Positions 21,985 to 32,057 of a DNA stretch of 64,000 nt are shown one piece after another. How positions within the stretch are numbered: position 1 is the first letter of the stretch; every line of letters starts with the position of its first letter. The notes under the pieces are model-generated. The model did not search any database. It had not been told where the DNA came from and saw nothing but the letters and a program-made list of their open reading frames with translations. The stretch covers positions 41,475,234 through 41,539,233 of the forward strand of contig OX463849.1 in NCBI GenBank assembly GCA_949825065.1. The letters are read 5' to 3'. The translations under genes and the position numbers were made by a program. This stretch comes from Odontocerum albicorne (Eukaryota > Arthropoda > Insecta > Trichoptera > Odontoceridae).

Positions 21985-22828
21985 TGGTAGATGTCGGATA
22001 AATCATTCAACAAGGTTTTACTGTGTGCGAGTGACACCTATCTTAATAGTTCATTATTATATATGTGGTTCAAAGAATCTAATTCAAGGTTATTATTATG
22101 TTTAATCAAAAGTATTTTGAGTAAAATAATGCCATAAATGGAAGCAAAGCAATAATTTTACATAGATGTTTCAGAATCACTGGAATTTCACTCCCAACAC
22201 AGTATGTCTCAAATGAAGTGTCTTGTGACGCTTGCCTTATCCTGCCCGAGGCGACTTGACGAAGATTTTTATACTTGACCAAGTTTAGATTAATTTAATG
22301 AAAGTCGGCTTGTGTATTTTTTTTTAAGTTGTTAGTGTTGCAAATGTGACAGTGGTCAAGTTCAGCGTCAACAGCTACAAGATTCTGTAAGACTTGCACC
22401 CTCATTGATTTGCTGTCTTGCTTCAAAAACTTACGTGACATTTTATATTTCTTTCCATACACCTCCACTTTCCAAGTCGTTGGTGATATAAAATAACATT
22501 TTGTTTATTTTCTGTTCATTTCTTTCTTCTACTTTTAATTTGTAATTTTTATTCTGACTTTTTTTATGTTTTTTTTTCTGTTTTTAAGTAACCTCTCAAC
22601 CAACAGTTGCCACAACAATTGTAACTCCTGTCTGGTTCACCATAAGATATTGTAAGGCAATAATCCTTCGTGAAATATCAAATTCGAAAAAATGAAATTG
22701 TTCGTGTTATTTATGTGTCGTAAATAATCTAATGTACAAAAGGTCTAAAAATCTGCCGAGATCTTCATATTGTATTAGATTTTCGTTATATGCAATAAAA
22801 CCTAGAATTAAACTAGGTCAAATGTGAC
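21985..22828. other. Unassigned sequence
   Basis: No supportable feature. Confidence 0.4.
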
Positions 22829-23030
22829 CTTTGTGCCCTAATTGTTAAAACACCTGTCTTCCTGCCTAAAAAAATCGAGTTCAATACCCGTTGGTATTCA
22901 ATTGTATAAAAAAATCCCAGTCCGGTTTTCACTTACGGCCAATATTACGTATTTTTGGTTGGTTGGAAGAGATTAAGTCTACCAGGTTATTTCTGTAAGT
23001 TTAATACAATAGAATACGGTGTGATGGTAT
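22829..23030 (+). mobile_element. tRNA-derived SINE
   Basis: Head: gacctttgtgccctaattg...ctgtcttcctg...gagttcaataccc. Body: ggttttcacttacggcc. Tail: ttggttggttggaagagatt, the same tail as the LINE at 42147 on the other strand. Confidence 0.65.
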
Positions 23031-23560
23031 GTACCTTTGTATACTTAGTGATCGAGCATCCCACTTATCATAGAAGAAATTAACGTGCGAGTGTATCCTT
23101 TATGTCACCATAAAAAATGGTCCGATGGGATGACGGGCGGCGCGCTATGTGTTCGGTATTATTGGGCGCATTCCACCCAACATTGACTGATCGCTGGACG
23201 AGCAGGAATGCGACTTATATGCTTCATTCCTCATGTCCGACCGGCAGTATTTCATGTGCTCCTTTTTAAAAGTCATATCCGCTTTACTCAATTGAGCAAA
23301 CGATCAATTGAAAAAAAGTTCTTATGCCAACATTCCTTTTAACTAATGGGAGAACACGATCTTAATGGAAAAATATTAAAAAGAATGCAAAGTGTATTTA
23401 TTTATATTTGATTAAGTATCGAACTATCTACAGTCATGCTAATTATTTCTTCTGAGATTGACTCGACGATAGTTCAAACGGAACTCGATTTGCTATGTAG
23501 TTAGTATTACTAAAAATATATATACTCGAATACATATTTTCGCGTATTTACGAATCATAA
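23031..23560. other. Unassigned sequence
   Basis: A GC-richer patch at 23110-23260 without a recognisable element. Nothing else. Confidence 0.4.
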
Positions 23561-23745
23561 ACGACCCCCGTGACATAGTTGGTAAGACGCCTGCCTTCAA
23601 CTCGGTGGTTTCGGTTTAAATTCCTGTTGGAATCTAAATTTTTCTAAAAGGATTTTAATCTGGTTTTCACTTAAGACCTCTTTCACTTAAAGCTTATTTT
23701 ATCTTTCTGGTTGTTTAAAATAGTTAGCCACATAGCAAACTATGT
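23561..23745 (+). mobile_element. tRNA-derived SINE
   Basis: Head: gtgacatagttggtaagacg (A-box region), cctgccttcaactcgg, ggtttaaattcctg (B box). Body: tggttttcacttaaga. Tail: tctggttg, then diverged. Confidence 0.7.
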
Positions 23746-24354
23746 TGTATTGTTTATAACGAACGTGTTTTATAATACTTCAACACGGATAAATGTTACA
23801 TAATATTATTTCCTTGCAACCGCTTCATCGTTTTTCATAGTGCTAATACATTAAATAATCAAAAGTTGCTAAACGTAGAATTTATACGTGATCTAGGTGT
23901 TTACTAAGATTCTCGTTTTTCGTTAGATTATCGTTAATGGTTTTCGTTAGATTATCGTAACGCACATATTTATACAAACACAAATTACTTACGGTAAAAT
24001 AGTAAACCCTTTGTTGATTCCCAGATTTTTGTTCAATGTACTTGACAATTATTTACGCAATCGTGAATTAAGACAGAGCTCTTAAGACCATTATTACTCG
24101 CACACGGAATGACTTTGTTGAATGAATTTTCTGATATCGATTTTTACTACATGTGAGTGTATAAATTTAGGATTAAACTTTGTAGGTATAACTGAGTCAC
24201 TATGTAGGGAAGTATGGGTAGCATTATTCATGTTGTTATTCATGTTATGCTCTATTTAGACATTATAATTGATTTTTCTTGTTATTTGATGTAATTGGTT
24301 TAAACCTGTATCAAATGTAGAATAAAATAAATTATTAAAAGAACAATTTATATA
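23746..24354. other. Unassigned sequence
   Basis: tcgttagattatcgt occurs twice near 23920-23957. No other feature. Confidence 0.4.
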
Positions 24355-24730
24355 GCACCTTTCAGAGAGCACTCTCCTTAAGGACGCTCTAACTCGGGAT
24401 TCGATCTCACCATTATTGACAAATAAAAAATATTACAACATAAAAATATATTATTTCGGTGTCAAGACAAGAAAGTCGTTGCTGCGGCCATTAGATTATG
24501 TTCTTTTCCGCATCTGCATGTGTTTAGAAAAATATATTTGGCAAGAAAATCACAAAAAAACTTATCAATGGAATACTGACTACAAAGAAACCTTTGTAGA
24601 TTTACCAACATGTGATGATAACACAGTCGACTATAGGTGAGTGCAGCGTATACTCGTATGTTTAGAATTTATATTAAATCGTAAATTTTGATGAAACCTC
24701 TTCAAAACGAATGTCTCCGTTTAATATTCG
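24355..24730 (-). mobile_element. Dispersed repeat A, copy 2
   Basis: The left end holds an inverted tRNA-like B box (gattcgatctc within cgctctaactcgggattcg). The body matches the copies at 25770 and 51360 (cggccattagattatg, gcaagaaaatcacaaa, caaagaaacctttgtagat). It carries TACTCGTA at 24651-24658 in a position where the 51360 copy also has the 8-mer. The 74-residue frame here is not conserved between copies. Confidence 0.75.
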
Positions 24731-25149
24731 AAATAACAAAAAAACAATTCTTTAGATTCCTGGGATTTTTCAGTATTTGATTATTTTGGATTATTATTGC
24801 TTCACTGTATTTCAATGCATTTATTATAAACCAAAATTTTACCAATGTGCACACTTTCGATGAAGATAATGATTACATTAATATGCAACCATAATTATTT
24901 TACAGCATACACCATTCATCACCGGTCGTATAACACTACTTTTGTATATTCGACCCTTTAACCTCAGTGGAATGTGTCTTCAAGAACACAGGCATTAACT
25001 TGTGTACACTTATGTCGAAAATCTCCCTATGAAGTTATATGTTGTCGTGTCTTAAATTATAGTTAAGTTTTGAATTTTTATCCTTTGAATTACCTAATTT
25101 TTGAAAGAGATCAGAAATTAATGCATGGATTAAATTAATGTTTTAAGTA

Positions 25150-25450
25150 AGATGAATAAAGGAGCTTAAAGATGGTTTGGACATGTGAAAAGAATGAACG
25201 ACGGAAAATTTAAGAACAAGTATACTAGTCGAAAATTCAAGGTGAGCGTAGAAGAGAAAAACCGAAAAAAACGCGACTGGATCAAATAGAACAGATTTTA
25301 AAAGGAGGTGAAATGAGAAGTAAGAATAATATGAGACGAAATATATGAATGTGGAAGCATAAGATGTGTGTTTGGAAAGAAAACATGGGAGATCTATTCT
25401 TTCTGCCTACCTCGCAAAGGACATGGCATGATGACATGTATCTTTGTACG
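25150..25450 (+). pseudogene. Decayed family V LINE, RT C-terminus and 3' end
   Basis: Sense-strand remnant. Reads approximately RWFGHVKRMNDGKF, then GERRREKPKKTRLDQIEQIL and GEMRSKNNMRR, and ends with tttctgcctacctcgcaaag and ggcatgatgacatg. The last part is the reverse complement of the ccatcacgcc... end seen in the minus-strand copies. It shows that those T/C-rich repeats are LINE 3' ends. Confidence 0.7.
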
Positions 25451-25769
25451 AATTACCGAAAAAATCGTATTTTGTGCCAAAGATTTATTAGCCAGTTGGT
25501 TGGTTCATTTGACATAATATTTAATTTATAGTCTTCTTTTTAAAATTTGGTACATTCTTGTATATTTTTAAGTAGAGATAAGAAATAAATCACACTCGGA
25601 GAATAATTTGCGAGACACTAGATAGAAAAAAAAAAGAAATACTCATATCTGAAATTAATAGTGAGCGACGAAGAGACAGACAGAGGAAATAATGAAAATA
25701 GAAGTTATTTAAAATTAAACTGAAGAAGGGATTACAAGTATAATAATTATAATAAAATAATTTTTACAG

Positions 25770-26145
25770 CGACGATTAGAGAGCACTCTTTTTAGGGGCG
25801 CTCCAAATCGGGAGTCTAACCCCACTATAATAGACGTATTAAAAATATTACAAAACAAATATATAAGTTAAGTGTAATGATAGAAGGTAGTGATTGCGAC
25901 TATTAGATTAGGCACTTCCCCACATATATATATGCTCAGAAAAATATATTTCGTAAGAAAACTTCAGTAAACTTGCCAAGGGAACAACAGATGAACTACA
26001 AAGAAACCTTTTCTGATCTTTCGATATGTGATAGTAACACATTCGGCTTTAGCTGTAATGCAATGAATATATTATGATGTGTAGTGTTCATATACAATTA
26101 TACATTTTGATAAAACTACCCAAAAATGAGTGTCTTGAAATACTT
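25770..26145 (-). mobile_element. Dispersed repeat A, copy 3
   Basis: Same order as copy 2: inverted B-box end (gggcgctccaaatcgggag), then aaaaatattacaaaac, gtgattgcgactattagatt, and cacattcggctttagctg. It lacks the TACTCGTA 8-mer at the homologous position. Confidence 0.75.
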
Positions 26146-26224
26146 CCTAAAGTTACACGTGCCACCCATATCTCTAACACCTGGCAGTCTAAGATTATAA
26201 AGAAAAGGGCATGTATGAATGTGG

Positions 26225-27885
26225 AAATGGTAAAATCTTAGCGCGTGGATTGAAAGGCGTAGATATTTATCCTTTCTGTCTAGTCCAAAATGGGGATGGC
26301 GCGATAGTGCGTGGATTGAAAGGCGTATATATCTATCCTTTTTGTCTATTCCAAAATGGGCATGGCGTGATAGCGCGTGGATTGTAAGGCGTAGATATCT
26401 ATAATTTCGGTCTATTCCAAAATGGGCATGGCGTGATACCGCGTGGATTGAAAGGCGTATATAACTATCCTTTCCGTCTATTCCAAAATGGGCATGGCGT
26501 GATACCGCGTGGATTGAAAGGCGTATATAACTATCCTTTCCGTCTATTCCAAAATGGGCATGGCGTGATACCGCGTGGATTGAAAGGCGTATATAACTAT
26601 CCTTTCCGTCTATTCCAAAATGGGCATGGCGTGATACCGCGTGGATTGAAAGGCGTATATAACTATCCTTTCCGTCTATTCCAAAATGGGCATGGCGTGA
26701 TACCGCGTGGATTGAAAGGCGTATATAACTATCCTTTCCGTCTATTCCAAAATGGGCATGGCGTGATACCGCGTGGATTGAAAGGCGTATATAACTATCC
26801 TTTCCGTCTATTCCAAAATGGGCATGGCGTGATACCGCGTGGATTGAAAGGCGTATATAACTATCCTTTCCGTCTATTCCAAAATGGGCATGGCGTGATA
26901 CCGCGTGGATTGAAAGGCGTATATAACTATCCTTTCCGTCTATTCCAAAATGGGCATGGCGTGATACCGCGTGGATTGAAAGGCGTATATAACTATCCTT
27001 TCCGTCTATTCCAAAATGTGCATGACGTGGTAGCGCGTGGATTGAAAGGCGTAGATATCTATCCTTTCTGTCTATTCCAAAATGGGCATGACGTGGTAGC
27101 GCGTGGATTGAAAGGCGTAGATATCTACCCTTTTTGTCTATTCCAAAATGGGCATGGCGTGATAGCGCGTGGATTGTAAGGCGTAGATATCTATCATTTC
27201 TGTCTATTCCAAAATGGGCATGGCGTGATACCGCGTGGATTGAAAGGCGTAGATATCTATCCTTTCTGTCTATTCCAAAATGGGCATGGCGTGATACCGC
27301 GTGGATTGAAAGGCGTAGATATCTATCCTTTCTGTCTATTCCAAAATGGGCATGGCGTGATACCGCGTGGATTGAAAGGCGTAGATATCTATCCTTTCTG
27401 TCTATTCCAAAATGGGCATGACGTGATACCGCGTGGATTGAGAGGCGTAGATATATATTTTCTGTATATTCCAAAATGGGCATGACGTGATAGCGCGTGG
27501 ATTGAAAGGCGTAGATATACGAGTATATCCTTTATGTCTATTCCAAAATGGATATGGCGTGATACCGCGTGGATTGAAAGGCGTCGATATCTGTCCTTTC
27601 TGTCTATTCCAAAATGGGCATGGTGCGATAGCTCGTGGATTGAAAGGCGTAGATATATATCCTTTCTGTCTATTCCAAAATGGGCATGGCGTGATAGCGC
27701 GTGGATTGAAAGGCGTAGATATCTATTCCAAAATGGGCATGGCATGATACCGCGTGGATTGAAATGCGTAGATATCTATCCATTCAGTCTATTCCAAAAT
27801 GGGCATGGCGTGATACCGCGTGGATTGAAATGCGTAGATATTTACCCTTTCTGTCTATTCCAAAATGGGCATGGCGTGATAGTAT
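26225..27885. repeat. 66-bp satellite, about 25 units
   Basis: The unit contains cgcgtggattgaaaggcg and tattccaaaatgggcatgg. Unit starts at 26441, 26507, 26573 ... 26969 give an exact 66-bp period. Eight consecutive units from 26441 are identical, while flanking units have diverged (gatatctatc / ctgtct type). Length variants occur at 27443-27480 and 27720-27740, and a +6 bp unit starts at 27495. Because 66 is a multiple of 3, any stop-free frame is repeated. This yields 455- and 118-codon frames on the minus strand and a 248-codon frame on the plus strand, which I take as artefacts. Confidence 0.97.
27518..27525. other. TACGAGTA, candidate excision footprint in the 66-bp satellite
   Basis: This unit is 72 bp instead of 66. 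gtagatatacgagtatatcc minus CGAGTA is exactly gtagatatatatcc, as in the unit at 27650. This is the cleanest empty-versus-footprint comparison in the window. Confidence 0.8.
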
Positions 27886-28944
27886 GTGATATTATATATT
27901 CACTGTTATTAACTTCTTAGTTATTCGTTTACATTTTGTTTCATTATTTTGTTCAAAATAATTTAGAATAAAATATTCAACAATATTAATACCGATTTAA
28001 TATTTTTTTAAATATATGTTTAGATTAAATCGAAAAATATCGATGCCTCAGCATTTAACACCCTTTGCAGCCTGCCAAGTTACAATTTTTGCAAGTTGAT
28101 TCCTATTTTGTAATATGATATTTTTCGAAATCACTTTTGAAAGGGATCATTGTTTAAATAAACAGCAGAGGTTTTTCTTATATGAAATCAACGTTTCGAT
28201 TATTTTCGTAGGAATGTCTCGAAAGAACATTCCAATTGAAATGAAAATGGTGCCAACAACATATGACAATACAGTTCCGGGTAACGAGACTTGCTGGACT
28301 GGAGGATTCTTCGTAAAGAATCAATATAGAATGACACGTATGACCAAAGGTGAATTCGTTACGTTTATTTCATCCGTCCAAATGTCTCTGGAATGTCGGG
28401 AAAATGTTAACTCGGTTAAATGATCGGATTCCGACGAATTTTAATGTAAGTTAAGCGTAACTTATACAAGCTTTCTTCTGTTTCCAATGGGATGTTCCGG
28501 TAACTGTTTAATTGGTTGTATAAATGTTACATTATAACCTTTTCAATATAACTGTATCCTTACATATCCAGTAAATATGGAAAAAAATGTATACAAACAG
28601 TAATGGTTCTTCGACAACGGGAACCCTATTCCCAAATCGTTCTTTATGTTTCTTTTTATTTATTTAAATTATATATTATAAGAATAAAAAATTAATACAA
28701 AGATTCCGCAAACTCTAGGGTTATCAGCAAGTATCTCTTTAACTATATTTTTTACAATTTAAATACTTAACCGAAATAAAAATATCGAAGTATATTTTTG
28801 GTTAAAAATATGTCATTCGATTTTTGAATTTAGAATAAGTTTTAAGTCATTGCATCTTTCTTTTTTTATTATTTTATACAAAAAAAAATACTTTGTATCA
28901 AACTTTAACTCAGGTTTTTATATTATTTAATAAAAAAATCATTT
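27886..28944. other. Unassigned sequence with one short open frame
   Basis: A 102-codon frame at 28115-28423 (plus) ends in ECRENVNSVK and has no domain that I recognise, no signal peptide and no visible splice context. It could be an exon of an unknown gene, but nothing supports that. The rest is AT-rich. Confidence 0.35.
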
Positions 28945-29195
28945 ACTATCACGGCATTTCACTTTCGGGGTAGGCAGAGAGGACACATATCCTTCGCCTC
29001 TTCTACATCCATACACCTTATGCAACTCCCGCGATTTCTCTGACTTTCTACGTTTCTTTCTTTCATAATATATTTAACTTGATCCAACCATACTTACTTT
29101 GGTCTTCCTCTACCACGCCTTGCTCTCGCATTTGCTCTGTTTATTTGTTTTGTTGGACTTTCTTCATTGATTTGTTCATTATGATAAATATATTT
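28945..29195 (-). mobile_element. Family V LINE 3' end
   Basis: ctatcacggcatttcacttt...ggggtaggcagagagg, gcgatttctctgac, cttgatccaacc, ttggtcttcctctaccacgc: a plain family V copy without the insertion found at 12349. Confidence 0.65.
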
Positions 29196-29299
29196 TTATT
29201 AAATCATTATTTATTTCCTATATCCTCATCTACAGGCAATATAAGTTTAAAAAACTAGTTATGAGACGGAAACATTGTCTTGAGTAACAATCAGTTTGT

Positions 29300-29460
29300 C
29301 AGTTTAGGACCTTGGTAGCTTAGTAAGTAAGACACCTTTCTTCATACCCGGATATAGCGGATTTGATTCCGGCTGATACTCATTTATTTTTTTAAGTATT
29401 ATAGTATGAGTTATATTTTCACTTCAGGATTTTCGACTTATTTCTAGTTGATAATAATAG
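29300..29460 (+). mobile_element. tRNA-derived SINE
   Basis: A box region tggtagcttagtaagtaag, B box ggatttgattccgg, then an AT-rich body with attttcacttcagg. The tail is diverged. Confidence 0.65.
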
Positions 29461-30035
29461 ATTCTCAAATGACAATAAGCCCGTTAGGTTTTAATGTGTA
29501 CAGTTCAAGCCTAATACATACGCCCGAAGACTTAAAAAATCCTTGAAATTTATCGCGATTCAAATATTTTTTGATAAGTTGTTTAATTTCTTTAATTACA
29601 CCATAATAATGAATAAATTCAATTTCATTATCACCTTCTTAGTGTCATCATAAATATAAGGATGCTTTGAATGCCTCTATCCATGTCGGTCCATAGTCTG
29701 GCACTTCACGTCCCTCGAAGACGTGGCCTAACCAGCTCCGAAGCGATTTGTCTATTGTTATAGTTTAGGTAATTGGATCGAACTTACTTGTCCGAGGCCT
29801 GTGAGAAACCCTAATGACAGCCCTTTCTGAAGTTTTATTTGTGAATATTTGCCTCTTTCAGACATCCGAAAAACACTACCTGAAAAATTCACATGTATGA
29901 TATTCTCGTTATCATGTGATCTCACAGGGATAATAATTTGAATACACTTCTATTATTATATGACTTTCTTTGTGCTGGGTTTGCCGCTATGTAGAAATAT
30001 TTTCCAACCAAAAAGAAAGATAATAGAGTTACCTT
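29461..30035. other. Unassigned sequence
   Basis: No supportable feature. Confidence 0.4.
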
Positions 30036-30051
30036 ATTTAAAAATCAAACT

Positions 30052-31019
30052 TTCTTCTTCTCCCTGGCTCCATCCCAACTCACTGTCTGCGAAGACTGTT
30101 GGGGTCAGCTCTCCTCGTCCTCAGGTTGTATGCTCTTCTGTCCCGGACAACGTCCCCCAGGCCGTGCCTCTGCATTAGGTTATCTTTTTGCACCACCCAT
30201 GAATTCTTTGGTCTTCCTCTGGTTGTTATTCGAGGAAGATCCATGGAGATTGCCTGGTTTACAATGTGATCGGGTGCTCTGCGTCCAACGTGCCCATACC
30301 ATCTCAATTGCCTCTCCTCCATCTTAGTGTTGATGTGTGTAACACCTAGGCTTCCACGAATGCGTGAGCTTTTTATTTTGTCTCTTAGGGACACACCAAC
30401 TGATCATCTTAGCATGCGCATTTCAGCAGTTTCTAGTTGCCTAGAGTAAAAGTTATACATCGTCCAGTATTCGGAGCCATAGAGGAGTGCGGGTCTGACC
30501 ATCGTTTGGTATACTTTTCCTTTTAACTTTACTGGCATTTTCGGATCACATAGAACTCGCGTCATTAATCTGAACTTCATCCATCCCACACTTATTCTAT
30601 GTGTTACATCTGCTGCACATCCTCCATCGTTATGGATGAGTGAACCAAGATACATAGAGGAGTCATAATTTGGTAATGTTTCTCCATCCATTTGCATTAC
30701 GGGAGTAACAGCATTTGTGTTCTCGAATAGTAGGTACAGATACTCTGTTTTCTTTCTGCTCAGTCTCTATCCATTGTCCTCCAAGATTTTTCTCCACCTA
30801 TCCAGACTATTTTGCAGGTCTTCATGTTTTTCACTTATTAATACGATATCGTCTGCAAATAGTAGGATCTTTAAGAGACTGTTCATTTCCTGGTTAGTTA
30901 ATAGTCCATGACTAAGATGAACAGTAGCGGACTGAGTACCGATCCTTGATGTACCCCCACCTTTACAGGAAATTCTGGTGAAGTTCCCGAAGTGCACCTC
31001 ACTTCCCGAAGTGCATCTC
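30052..31019 (-). mobile_element. RTE-like LINE, 5'-truncated, copy 2
   Basis: Flanked by a perfect 16-bp duplication, atttaaaaatcaaact, at 30036-30051 and 31020-31035. It is longer than copy 1, so the minus strand also encodes the RT palm: LLFADDIVLISEKHEDLQ with the catalytic FADD at 30848-30859, then NYDSSMYLGSLIHNDGGCAA, KGKVYQTMVRPALLYGSEYW, ETAEMRMLR, QLRWYGHVGRRAPDHIVN and RGRPKNSWVV. Reading is spread over at least three frames, so it is a pseudogene. The left end, read inverted, is ...gagccagggagaagaagaa. Confidence 0.93.
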
Positions 31020-31234
31020 ATTTAAAAATCAAACTGCAACATTAAAAAAAATAGGGTGCTAATCTTCCCTCATAAAGATATAGTTTTACGATGTGTATGT
31101 CTCAACAATGGAGAAAATAAATCTTCTCATTTTCAAGACCATGATTCACTCATTGTCTCGAAGGTAGTTTAGTATTTTTAGGTTCAACGGAAAAAATATA
31201 TATTTAGATGTTACTTCATTATGTAAATCTGTTT

Positions 31235-31440
31235 TCTATATTTTTAGTTTATCTGCAACCGTTCTTCGCAAAAAGAACGCTAGCTACTCTCGATCGAACC
31301 GTTGTTTTGGTCGTTATCAATGGTAATCGGCCTCCCAGAGCGACCAACATCTTCGAGTATCGTATCACCATTACAGTTTCTTTAAACCACTCCTGATACA
31401 CACGATCGCTTGCTGCATCGTCGCACTACACACATCGTTT
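31235..31440 (-). pseudogene. Mariner transposase N-terminal fragment
   Basis: The minus strand reads YQEWFKETV, then in a shifted frame NGDTILEDVGRSGRPITIDN: the helix-turn-helix and the linker (GRSGRP) of a mariner transposase. No terminal repeats found. Old fragment. Confidence 0.6.
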
Positions 31441-31444
31441 GTTT

Positions 31445-32055
31445 TTTATTTGTGTCACATTTTTTCCTTTGCGATAGTCCATAGTTACGGCATGCATCAA
31501 GCACCGAAAAAATAACTTATTTTTTATCCATCTTCAAAATGACGCAAAAACCCGATCAAGTTATTTGGATAAACATTGGCCGAATAAATACATTCAAGAT
31601 GTTTAGAATAAAGTTAGCAATGAAAGTAATGCCCTTGCAACATTTATTTGTGAAATATGAAACTACTCTCTGGACAACCCAATATATTTTTTTTATTCCA
31701 ATCTCTTCAACATGATCAAAAACACTTGTTAAGGACTAGACAACGGCGTTCTTCTGACATTCAAGCCTTTTGTTCAACCCGATCTCGACGGTACAATAGT
31801 GGCTTGAGAAGAGCAATCAATTACCCGGCCATGTGTTGAACCGTTATGCTGCAAAATTGAAAAGTCGCCCCACGAGACTTGATGTATTGCAGACTGCGCC
31901 ATATGTTGATCGTCCAACCGCCACGCGCCGCCCAACGCCCCCGTCTTTGTATGTGGACCTTCGATTAATATTATTAATCATACGTAGGTAGTAAATCAAA
32001 AACTTTGGGATTTCGTCTTCCCGAGATGATTTATTAATTTATTTAGTCATTTTAT
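31445..32055. other. Unassigned sequence
   Basis: The frame at 31657-31839 is not recognised. Nothing else. Confidence 0.4.
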
Positions 32056-32057
32056 TA

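Noticed and set aside
26116..27483. 455-codon minus-strand frame (and the 248-codon plus-strand frame) as a repeat protein
   Set aside because: Both strands are open over a 66-bp tandem repeat, a multiple of three. No start context, signal peptide or unique domain, and unit differences do not favour either reading frame.
28115..28423. 102-codon frame as a host exon
   Set aside because: No domain, no splice or promoter context that I can defend, no second copy to compare. Kept only as an unassigned note.
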